Assembly: GCA_043782425.1 (NCBI GenBank)
Contig: JAYWAM010000206.1
Location: forward strand, 1-36,425
Source: JAYWAM01 sp043782425
Lineage (GTDB): Bacteria; Pseudomonadota; Gammaproteobacteria; Burkholderiales; Usitatibacteraceae
Direction: 5' to 3'
DNA length: 36,425 nucleotides
Positions 9,037 to 18,400 of this stretch are shown here, one piece after another (the stretch's first letter is position 1; each line of letters starts with the position of its first letter). The position numbers and the translations under genes are program-made. The notes beneath the pieces are model-generated. The model made no database searches and had not been told where the DNA came from. It worked only from the letters and a program-made list of their open reading frames with translations.

Positions 9037-9374
9037 TTTGCAGACAAAAATAACAATAGGTCAGGCCAGGGCGTTACTTGATTTTCACTCTGAAATTTGT
9101 CGCGCCAGCGTGAAAAAGTGCTTCTCATAGTGGCGTTGTAGTCCTGTGGATAAGTTTGTGCATAGATACCCCCGGTTAACTCTGCCAACGTGGTATAACG
9201 CTGCCTCGAACACTGGCGCCGCTGTAAAAAATACTAGAATACTATTTAATACAGTAAGTTACAGCGACATCCTGAGGGTGGGTATGAAAAGAGGCCACTA
9301 ACTGCTTGTTACACGCTTTCTGTGAATAAACAAGTGTTATTTTTCCCGGGGCGACTTGACATTCGTAAGTTTCG
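9037..9374. other. Intergenic region between hemE and priA
   Basis: No convincing gene was found in these 338 bases. They contain a perfect DnaA-box nonamer at 9145-9153. A weak stem, CTTGTT and AACAAG, lies near 9303-9337 where transcription leaving hemE could slow. The region should include the priA promoter, but no clear -35/-10 pair stood out. Confidence 0.5.
9145..9153 (-). promoter_or_regulatory. DnaA-box nonamer upstream of priA
   Basis: TGTGGATAA on the plus strand is the exact complement of the consensus DnaA box TTATCCACA. It lies about 110 bases upstream of the priA start codon. It is a lone site, and one such nonamer by chance in a window of this size is quite possible. Confidence 0.3.
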
Positions 9375-10439
9375 CTAAAGCCCTTGCGTGGCGCGGTGTA
9401 CAAAGTTAACAAGCGCTTCCACATGCGCGGGCGATGTGAATTGCGAAATGCCATGCCCGAGGTTAAAAACATGGCCGACGCGCTTGCCATCGCTGGCAAA
9501 AGCATCCAATACACGCTTGGCTTCGCGTTCAATGGTGTCAGGTTCTGCGAATAAAACGTTGGGATCCAGATTGCCTTGCAAAGCAACACGACCCGCTACG
9601 CGGCGCTTAGCCGCGGCGATATCTATGGTCCAATCTATGCCCAGCGCATCGGCGCCGCACTCGGCCATGGATTCCAGCCACAGCCCGCCGCCCTTGGTAA
9701 AGAACACGCGCGGCACCTTGCGCCCGTCGTTTTCGCGCTTGATTCCCGCCATGACGCGTTGCGCATAAGCCAGCGAAAATTCCTGGTAAGCGCCAGCCGA
9801 CAAGGCTCCGCCCCAGGTATCGAACAACATCACCGCCTGCGCACCGGCGTCGATCTGCGCGTTTAGATAGGCAATGACGGCCTGGGTATTTTTTCCCAGC
9901 AGCTTATGTAGCAAATCGGGGCGCTGATACAACATGGTTTTAACAAGACGAAAATCATCGCTTGCACCGCCCTCAATCATGTAGCACGCCAAGGTGAATG
10001 GGCTGCCGGAAAACCCGATCAGCGGTACGCTTCCGTCCAAGGCTTTGCGTGTCTGCGCGATGGCGTCGGTTACGTAAGCGAGGGAAGACATGTCGGGCAC
10101 GGGCAGGGTGTTTATCGCGCTCTCATCGCGCACCGGGCGCTCAAATTTTGGCCCCTCTCCTTCAACAAAATATAAGCCCAGGCCCATGGCATCGGGCACC
10201 GTCAGAATATCGGAAAAAATTATGGCGGCATCCAACGCAAAGCGTTCCAGTGGCTGGAGCGTGACCTCGGTTGCGTAGTCGGGATTCTTGGCCAGATTCA
10301 AAAAACTCCCGGCGCGCTTGCGCGTGGCGTTGTATTCGGGCAGATAGCGCCCGGCCTGACGCATAATCCAGATGGGTGTGTATTCGGTAGGCTGGCGCAG
10401 CAGCGAGCGCAGCAGGATGTCGTTTTTGAGTGGCGTCAT
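9375..10439 (-). CDS. hemE: Uroporphyrinogen decarboxylase
   Basis: Removes four acetate carboxyl groups from uroporphyrinogen III to give coproporphyrinogen III in heme synthesis. The 354 residues match the family length. The N-terminal signature WIMRQAGRYLPEY carries the substrate-binding Arg27 and Arg31, and the catalytic Asp77 is in FSDIL. The second family signature GFSGSPFTLACYMIEGG is present, and the C-terminal NLGHGI motif is intact. It starts seven bases after the alpha/beta hydrolase gene with no clear Shine-Dalgarno, suggesting translational coupling in the gltD-hydrolase-hemE unit. Confidence 0.96.
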   Translation of the reverse strand: MTPLKNDILLRSLLRQPTEYTPIWIMRQAGRYLPEYNATRKRAGSFLNLAKNPDYATEVTLQPLERFALDAAIIFSDILTVPDAMGLGLYFVEGEGPKFERPVRDESAINTLPVPDMSSLAYVTDAIAQTRKALDGSVPLIGFSGSPFTLACYMIEGGASDDFRLVKTMLYQRPDLLHKLLGKNTQAVIAYLNAQIDAGAQAVMLFDTWGGALSAGAYQEFSLAYAQRVMAGIKRENDGRKVPRVFFTKGGGLWLESMAECGADALGIDWTIDIAAAKRRVAGRVALQGNLDPNVLFAEPDTIEREAKRVLDAFASDGKRVGHVFNLGHGISQFTSPAHVEALVNFVHRATQGL

Positions 10440-10446
10440 GTCGCAG

Positions 10447-11256
10447 CTAGGAGAATGTTTTCAGGAAAAGAGCGATGTTATCCCAATATTCGCGCGAATC
10501 GGAAATATCGTTATGACCGCGCCCGCTGATTAAATGCCATTGCTTCGGGCCGCGCCACGCATCGAATAACACTTTTGCATGCGCAGCAGGAACCAGGCGG
10601 TCGTTTTCCGCCACCAGAAACAATGCGGGGCGCGTGATTGCGGCAGCGCGCTCAAGTGAATTAAAGCGATGCCGCAGCAGTATCGAGACGGGCATGAAGG
10701 GATAAGCATTTTTTGCCACCGCTTCAAGGCTGTCATAGGGCGTGGACAGAATCAAAGCCTTCACCGCACGCTCGTGCGCCACATGCACCGCGACGCCCGA
10801 GCCCAGACTGCGGCCATGTACAACTATTTGCGTCGCAAGAATGTCGTTTCTTGTTGTGATCTGGTCGTAAACAGCCAGGGCATCGGCTAGTAAGGCGCGC
10901 TCACTAGGCACACCACTGCTGCCGCCATAGCCGCGATAATTCACCAGCAGCAGGGCGGCGTTGCCGTATCGGTCAGCATACGAACGCTGCCACGAGATTT
11001 CTTCAGCATTGCCGCCAAAGTACAGCACCAGGGGCGCGGGGCCGCCGGGCGGCAGCAATAGCCAGCCGCTGAGATCGGTGTGATCGGAAGATTGAAGCGT
11101 AAGCGCAATACTGCGCCAGCCGGGGGGCGGAGGCGGTAAAATCGCCGGGCTGGACGTGGGATGGAAAATCAGCTTTTCCTGCACGACAAAAAGCGCAAGT
11201 GACAAGGCGAGGTAAATCGCCGCCACGCCGAACAACAGCGTCTTCAGCCAGCTCAT
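10447..11256 (-). CDS. Membrane-anchored alpha/beta hydrolase (BEM46/ABHD13-like)
   Basis: Serine hydrolase fold of 269 residues. Residues about 5-25 form one hydrophobic helix that probably anchors it with the catalytic domain outside the cytoplasm. The nucleophile elbow GRSLGSG puts Ser150 at the active site. Asp219 (AENDRLVP) and His248 (GRGHND) complete the triad, and NYRGYGGSSG at 106-115 is the typical oxyanion-region motif of this branch. The natural substrate is unknown; esterase or thioesterase activity is the usual guess for relatives. It sits four bases after gltD and seven before hemE, so it is part of that operon, but the context does not reveal a role in glutamate or heme metabolism. 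Confidence 0.85.
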   Translation of the reverse strand: MSWLKTLLFGVAAIYLALSLALFVVQEKLIFHPTSSPAILPPPPPGWRSIALTLQSSDHTDLSGWLLLPPGGPAPLVLYFGGNAEEISWQRSYADRYGNAALLLVNYRGYGGSSGVPSERALLADALAVYDQITTRNDILATQIVVHGRSLGSGVAVHVAHERAVKALILSTPYDSLEAVAKNAYPFMPVSILLRHRFNSLERAAAITRPALFLVAENDRLVPAAHAKVLFDAWRGPKQWHLISGRGHNDISDSREYWDNIALFLKTFS

Positions 11257-11260
11257 CGCG

Positions 11261-12691
<1,431 letters not shown>

Positions 12692-12761
12692 TACTTATCC
12701 CTAAAAATCAAAGAAAATGTGTATTATGACTTCTCTTCTGCAAGGCAAAAACGCCAAGCGG

Positions 12762-12780
12762 CCAGTGTCCGACCGTCTTC
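12762..12780 (-). repeat. 19-bp upstream repeat, copy 1 (before gltD)
   Basis: The minus strand reads GAAGACGGTCGGACACTGG. It begins 71 bases before the gltD start codon. Related copies lie at 20980-20998 and 22395-22413 at nearly the same distance from other start codons. Confidence 0.75.
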
Positions 12781-12910
12781 TGCCTTTTTCACCATACCAC
12801 CCAACCCATCACCCATTTGCCGCCCCCAATCCGGCAATACCCTTCTTTGCGCAACCAATACTTCGGAGCCACGGCCTGCAAGGTGTACGCTGAATAAATA
12901 TCCCAATGAT

Positions 12911-12937
12911 GTTGGGCTTCATTTCATTCAGCCCAAC
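12911..12937. repeat. GTTGGGCT/AGCCCAAC hairpin repeat, copy 1
   Basis: GTTGGGCT at 12911-12918 pairs with AGCCCAAC at 12930-12937 across an 11-base loop. CTACCGGGCTG follows. A closely related sequence at 21070-21108 overlaps the end of the other immunity gene. Short hairpins of this sequence type are common dispersed intergenic repeats in proteobacteria. Confidence 0.7.
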
Positions 12938-13066
12938 CTACCGGGCTGATAACTGTCCGGCAATCTAGCAGCCTTAGACGCCAACCAAGTAACTAAAACC
13001 TCCACAATCTTGATCAAGGCACCTCCCAATTAACCCATTGTCGTGCCCCAACTAATCGACGATTGT

Positions 13067-13378
13067 TTACGAAAGCTCCTTTGCAAATTCCAAAATTCCA
13101 AGAACTTCACTGCCATGCTTAATTAATAAACTGGGGCTTCGCATCACTACGTAATTCCTGAACTCGTCTGACATTATGCGCAATTCAACTTGACGCTCTT
13201 CTCCTTTATGCCACGGCAAATCACCAAGCACATTAAGTTCTGCTATCCAAGCCAAATCTGGCTTTCCCTCTTCGACCAATTCCACTCTTAACCGAGACAC
13301 TGCAAGACCCCCATCTGGTATTACATTGACCTCAGACCTTAACTTAACTTTCGCTACTATTGGGCTCCTGATGCTCAT
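13067..13378 (-). CDS. Putative immunity protein for the second RHS-cap toxin
   Basis: Protein of 103 residues with no family recognised. It has no signal peptide or membrane segment and looks rich in alternating beta-type segments, with many charged residues. Its start lies 13 bases after the stop of the preceding RHS-cap toxin gene. A small cytosolic gene placed immediately behind a polymorphic-toxin tip is the usual place for the matching immunity gene, so the call rests on position alone. The stretch is visibly more AT-rich than the housekeeping genes, as is the toxin-tip coding region before it. A gene unrelated to immunity cannot be excluded. Confidence 0.6.
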   Translation of the reverse strand: MSIRSPIVAKVKLRSEVNVIPDGGLAVSRLRVELVEEGKPDLAWIAELNVLGDLPWHKGEERQVELRIMSDEFRNYVVMRSPSLLIKHGSEVLGILEFAKELS

Positions 13379-13391
13379 TGATTTACCCTCG

Positions 13392-14288
13392 TCACAATTT
13401 AGGTTTTATTGCGGGTAAATCACTTTTTGGCACCGTAATCGCAGTCCCGTTTGGAATATCCGAAAAGGGTGTCCGGCTTGCGTTATCAAGGACCGATTGC
13501 GGCGCTCCTCCTTTTACAATTGTCTGGTTCCCTCCAAAGAAGTCTGAAAATTTCTTTTGGAGCTTCTGCGCATCCTCCAGGTTATCGACAAACTGCTTTC
13601 CTTCAAATTGACCTGGAACAGTCCCGAATGCACCCGTTTTCTGAATGTCGGCTAACTCAACATCGTCCACTACACGGAACAAGTCCCCTCCCTTGTTTGC
13701 CCCGTTCAAGTACTTAAACGCATGTTTTGCGATAACACCAGTCCCCAACGTTACTGCGTTAATCGCTACATTGGTTCCGACAGACCACGCAGCCGCAGAA
13801 AATCCCCCTTCTCGATACGCGTTGTTAGCATCCAAAGCCATCAGACTAACGTCGAGCGCAATCAGGAGGACAGGTAAAGCAGCATTCCCATCCGGATCAA
13901 CAAACCGATACGGATTGTTGTTCCCATACGCATAGCGGTTGAAGGAGTGAATGTTTTTCTCATCAAACCGCATCGAATCCACCGATAGAAATCGCCCAAG
14001 CATCGGATCGTAATAGCGCGCGCCCATATACACGAGGCCGGTGTCTGCGTCCTGATGACGGCTGGTAAACCAGGTCTGGTTCTCTTGGCCGGCAGGCTCG
14101 TTTTTCAGGCGCTCGCCATAAGGCCGGTAGCTCTCGCGCCACACCACCTGACCGGCCTGGTTCGTGGCCACAACAGGGGAGCCGCTAAGATCATTGTGGT
14201 AATAGGTGATCTCGCCTGCGAGCGCGCTAGCGGCTAAGGCGCAAAGGCAAAGCAGGAGCAGCGTTATTGCGTGTTTGAAAAATCTCAT
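13392..14288 (-). CDS. Secreted RHS core cap with uncharacterised C-terminal toxin tip
   Basis: The start at 14288 gives 298 residues and has GGAG six bases upstream; the frame is open to 14357 but without such support. Residues 1-24 form a signal peptide ending AASALA. Residues 25-134 are only the RHS core cap: HNDLSGSPV, RPYGERL, DTGLVYMGARYYDP, GRFLSVD and NPYRFVDPDG. There are no YD repeats. After DPDG the protein has a small hydrophobic linker and then a C-terminal tip (about 200-298). The tip begins LFRVVDDVELADIQKTGAF and continues with EGKQF and LEDAQ, somewhat like ADP-ribosyltransferase-type polymorphic toxins. That match is tentative. Residues 1-134 are close to identical to the gene at 21407-22327. 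A small immunity-like gene follows. Confidence 0.82.
   Translation of the reverse strand: MRFFKHAITLLLLCLCALAASALAGEITYYHNDLSGSPVVATNQAGQVVWRESYRPYGERLKNEPAGQENQTWFTSRHQDADTGLVYMGARYYDPMLGRFLSVDSMRFDEKNIHSFNRYAYGNNNPYRFVDPDGNAALPVLLIALDVSLMALDANNAYREGGFSAAAWSVGTNVAINAVTLGTGVIAKHAFKYLNGANKGGDLFRVVDDVELADIQKTGAFGTVPGQFEGKQFVDNLEDAQKLQKKFSDFFGGNQTIVKGGAPQSVLDNASRTPFSDIPNGTAITVPKSDLPAIKPKL
13887..14231 (-). repeat. Direct repeat of the RHS cap, copy A
   Basis: This codes for residues 20-134 of the cap and matches 21926-22270 in the same orientation, about 8.04 kb away. At protein level I count roughly 14-15 differences in about 115 positions. The similarity ends abruptly after the DPDG codons. 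Confidence 0.85.
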
Positions 14289-14353
14289 TGGTGACTCCGG
14301 GATTTTTGATTCTTTATGCATTTCCGTAACCTGGTTTGGCGCCTTTTCCTCCC

Positions 14354-15421
14354 TCACATCGTGGCGATTGGCGTTACAGTCCCGAACGCATTAATGCCGT
14401 TGTTGCGTACCGCATTGTTGCTCGCGCTTTCCAAGAGTCCGCCCGAGTTATACAGGCCATAGGAGGCGTTGTCGCTCACGGTATTGCCGCTCGCCCACAC
14501 ATTGGTTCTTGTATTTGGACCAGCCGGAACACCAGCGAGCGGGTTCACGACCGCGATGCCGTAAACGCCGTTGTTCGAGATCACGTTGTTGCTTGCCGAA
14601 AGTGTGATAGAGGAGTTACTACCTCCCGCTCCCAGTTGCGCAACCATACCTGCCGAGGCATTGCGAACGGCGCGGCTGTCGCGCACGGAGACTTTCACCA
14701 CTGTGGATAGACTATCCGAATACGCGACGATGCCGTGAAGAACGTTCGCATCGGCTGTCGAATCGGCAATATCGGCAGTCGTCATTTTACCGAGAGTACC
14801 GGACACAACGATACCGGAGCCGCCGTTCTCGCCGACTATGGCGCGCGTGATGGTAGCGCGTGCGCCACCCTGAAGTCTAATTCCATCGGAGACGTTACCT
14901 CGAACCGTAGTGTTCGCGACACGCACACTGGCGGTGCCATCCACGTATATACCTGATCCCTGCAAGTTGGCAATGAGGCAGTTCTCGACCGTCAGCGATG
15001 CACCGGAAGTCATGTTGATGCCATTTGCGCCAAACCCCACTTTCTCGGGAACGATCACCAGATTTCGTAAAGCCACTTTGACGCCCGCAGTGGTGATATC
15101 GATAGCATTTCCTCCTGCGGCCACGGAAAGTATGCTGCCCAGCACACCTGGCGCCGCGATAATCGACACCGACTTGGTGATAGTGACTGTGCCGGTGTTG
15201 TAGTTGGCCGAATCGAGCATCCAAACCTCTCCCCCGTCGGCTACTGCCCCAAGCGCCGCCGGAAGCAAGCGGCAGGGCGCGGCCAGGCTGCAAGTAGTGT
15301 TGTTGAGATCATTCCCTGTGCTCGATAGATAGGCACGGAACACCTGCGCGTGTGCCATCGCCGACAGGAACAACAGAAAAACAAAAGCAATGGCGCTACG
15401 CATTACGCTACGGTATTTCAT
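14354..15421 (-). CDS. Secreted right-handed beta-helix protein, paralogue of the RHS giant's C-terminus
   Basis: Protein of 355 residues with a clear signal peptide ending AMAHA at about 25. AAGGAG eight bases upstream supports the start. The rest is a right-handed parallel beta-helix of the bacterial NPC-x-L-AAPC type: TTCSLAAPCRLLP opens the domain, followed by many short turns with asparagine ladders such as NNVISNNG and GNTVSDN. No polysaccharide-lyase or protease catalytic residues could be assigned. It aligns along its length with the last 310 residues of the adjacent 1815-residue RHS protein, and the tail (SGNTVSDN, YGLYNSGGL, NAVRNNG) is almost the same. Gaps of 41 and 65 bases to its neighbours suggest one operon. 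Confidence 0.85.
   Translation of the reverse strand: MKYRSVMRSAIAFVFLLFLSAMAHAQVFRAYLSSTGNDLNNTTCSLAAPCRLLPAALGAVADGGEVWMLDSANYNTGTVTITKSVSIIAAPGVLGSILSVAAGGNAIDITTAGVKVALRNLVIVPEKVGFGANGINMTSGASLTVENCLIANLQGSGIYVDGTASVRVANTTVRGNVSDGIRLQGGARATITRAIVGENGGSGIVVSGTLGKMTTADIADSTADANVLHGIVAYSDSLSTVVKVSVRDSRAVRNASAGMVAQLGAGGSNSSITLSASNNVISNNGVYGIAVVNPLAGVPAGPNTRTNVWASGNTVSDNASYGLYNSGGLLESASNNAVRNNGINAFGTVTPIATM
14357..15334 (-). repeat. Beta-helix duplication, copy A
   Basis: The coding segment for the stand-alone beta-helix is a diverged direct repeat of 15466-16395, which codes for the C-terminus of the RHS giant. The two lie in the same orientation about 1.1 kb apart. Unequal exchange between them would delete or fuse the genes. 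Confidence 0.75.
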
Positions 15422-15462
15422 GGTGTATTCTCCTTATGAAATTGAAAAAGTTTGAAAGTCGA

Positions 15463-18400
15463 TCATGGCGAGACTGCCTGTGTAATGGTTCCGGACGAAT
15501 TGGTGCCGTTGTTGCGTACCGCGTTGTCGCCTACACTTTCAAAAAGGCCGCCTGAGTTGTAGAGGCCATAGGTACTGTTGTCGCTTACGGTATTGCCGCT
15601 CGTCCACACCTTGCTGCCCGCAGATGCGGCAGTGATGCCACCATTGTTGTTAGAGATCACGTTGTTGCTCGCCGAGAGCGTGACCGAAGCGGCGGCAACG
15701 GATTGCGAAACCATGCCGTAATTTGCGTTTCGAACTGTCCGGCTGTCGCGCACCGAAACCTTCACCACCGCGGATGCGTTGTCCGAATACGCAACCACGC
15801 CGTGATAGTTCGCGTCCACCGTCGAATCGGCTATGTCCGCGGTCGTGGTGCTGCCCACCGCATTGCCATACACCAGAATGCCGGTGCCAACGTTCTCGCC
15901 GATGAGGGCGCGCGTGACAGTGGCACGCGCACCGTCTTGCAGCGTCATACCGTTGGAACCATTGCCCCGTATGATCGTGTCCGAAACATGAACGCTGGCC
16001 GCCGTGGTTACGTTGATACCCGTCCCCGGCAGGCTGGCAATGAGACAGTTTTCCACTGTCAGCCCCGCGCCCAAAGTCATGTTGATGCCGCCCGCACCAC
16101 CCGCGCCCGGCAAAGGTACGATCACCAGGTTGCGCAACGCTACCTTGGCACCCGCCGTGGCGATGTCGATGGCATTGCCGCCGGTGGCCACCACACTGCC
16201 CAATACGCCTGGTACCGCAATTATGGTCACCGATTTAGTGACAGATACTGTCGCGGTATTGTAGTTGGCAGAACTGAGCAGTCGAATCTCTCCGCCATCG
16301 GCAACTGCTGCTAACGCCCTTGGCAGCAGGCGGCAGGGTGCGGCCAGGTTACAAGGGTTGGCGTCGCTGCCGGTGGACGCCACATAGGCAAGCGCCAAGG
16401 GATCAGCTGTTCTGGTCACATCCGCGGATGTGCTTGCAGCATTGTTTACATCGCCGTCGTAAACCGCTTTCAGCACATGGGTTCCCGCCCCCATTTGAAC
16501 GATTGCGGTGGCTGAACCGTTGCTGAGGATGCCGCTTGCGACTTGTACGCCATTGTCGAGAAAACGTACAAGCCCTGTCGGGTTATACCCGGTCACGCTG
16601 GCCGTATAGGTCACATCCTGTCCGGGAGTAATCAACGCGGATGTGACAGAGAGAGAAGTGCTGCTTGCAGCCTGCGCCACCACCTGTGTTACCGCTGCCG
16701 ACACTGCTGCGGGATAGTTAGCGTCGCCCGCGTACTCCGCAGTAAGCTGGTGTGTCCCGGCGGAAAAAGTGTTAATGCCGATGGTTTGAGCGCCCCCCGT
16801 CAAGGTTCCGCTCGAAATCAGTGTGGCGCCGTCCTTGAGAATCGCGTTACCCGTGGGGACAATGGAAGGGACGCCTGCGACCACCAGATTTAAATTTACC
16901 ATTTGGCCGACTGTGATGTTGGCGTTGGATGTGGTTAACGTCACCGTTGCAATCCCCTGGGAGATGGTCACTGGCGCCTGCGCCGATGAAGCGGCATTGT
17001 GATTGGCATCACCCAGAAAGTCCGCGGTGAAATTGTGCGTACCCGCTCCCAACGCAGCCGTGGTCAAGCTGGCGCTACCGTTTGCCAGCGCTACGCTGCC
17101 GATGATGCTCGCGCCCTCCTTGAATTGCACTTGTCCGCTGGGACTGCTTCCGGAAACGACTGCACTCAAGGTCGCTTGTTGACCCAGCGGCCCCGAGGCG
17201 GGCGAGGCAGATAGCGTGACAGTGGCTGTGCGCTTATTTATAACCACTATGAAGGTCCCGCTACTGGCTTGATAGTTGGCGTCCCCTGGGTATTTTGCTG
17301 TGATAGTGTGGCTTCCCCCAGTGAAATTAGAGACCGCGAGTGTGGCTTGCCCGCTTGCCAGAACAGCCGTACCCAAGCTCTGGGCACCGTCAAAGAACTC
17401 CACCGACCCAGTTGCCGCTGTAGGAAAAAGCACTGCGCGCAGCGTTACCAGATCGCCATAAGCGGCGGTGGAAGGCGTTGCCGAGCCGGTTGTCGAGGTG
17501 GTGGTGGCGTCGGAGCCTTTCTCAGTGGCTATGCGCTTGCCGTGCAAATGCGCATGCTTCTTCCACACCTTTCCATACGGCGAGTACTCGAATATCAAAT
17601 CGCCGCCGGGGCCTTGCACGAAATAGGTTTTCTTGCCCGCCTTTTCTTCGAAGACGCGCTGGCCTTTGCCGTCATAGCCATACTTAATTTCGTTGGCCGC
17701 ACCGCAATTCACGCAGGTGATTTGGGAAGCGTTGTCAAAAGTAAAGGCGTTGGTGCCGTAACCAGTGATATTGCCCAATCCGTCATAGGAGAAGCTGAGT
17801 GCTTTGCTTCCGCTTATGCCGGTGAGCCGGTTATTTGGCGAGTAGCTGTAATTGATTTGGTACGTACCCAAATGCTGACTGGTAATATTCCCGGAGTCGC
17901 TGTAGGTGAATGTCCCATACGCGAAAGCGCTGCCATCCCACAAGCCCGAAGCAGAGGTCAAGCGGTCAGCGCCGTCGTAGCCAAAGTTTCGATATTCGGT
18001 AGCCCCTGCGCCATTAGTTATGGATAGCGCATCGACGTTACCCACGCCGTCGTAGGTGTAGTTTAGCGCCAGATTCACTGATGAGGCGCTGATCGACGAC
18101 GGAAGTTGACGGGTGTTCTCCCCCCAAATCGTGCCATAGCCGTTCGCATAGATGAGTGAACTCAAGTTCCCTGACGCGTGATAGTTAACACTATTGGCAT
18201 ACGGAAAAGCCGTAGTCGGTCTGCCAAGACCATCGGGATTGTAAGTTACCGTCCCCTTGCCCATCGGATAGGTGAGGCTGCTAAGACTATCGAGAGTGTC
18301 TCGCCCATAGCCGGTGGTAAAGACTTGGCCGTCGACCGTGAGACTGTCTACGGTGAGGCTGCCGTTGGCGTCATAGGTAAAGTCTCGCTGGGCAGTGGGA

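Larger units (their letters stand above)
12692..13066. other. gltD-side edge of the island, repeat-bearing and without a gene
   Basis: No supportable gene lies in these 375 bases between gltD and the first putative immunity gene. They contain the 19-bp motif at 12762-12780 and the GTTGGGCT hairpin at 12911-12937. Short open frames here run through these repeats and look non-coding. Any gltD promoter must lie in this segment or farther upstream. Confidence 0.6.

Noticed and set aside
9242..9589. 115-codon minus-strand frame overlapping the end of hemE
   Set aside because: Most of it lies inside hemE in another frame and the remainder shows no coding pattern.
12724..12906. 60-codon minus-strand frame before gltD
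   Set aside because: It runs through the 19-bp motif and dispersed-repeat sequence; no Shine-Dalgarno and no likeness to a protein family.
16402..17525. Repeats inside the RHS giant as a possible CRISPR or tandem DNA array
   Set aside because: The repetition is at protein level in roughly 92-codon units with diverged DNA, matching Ig-like domains.
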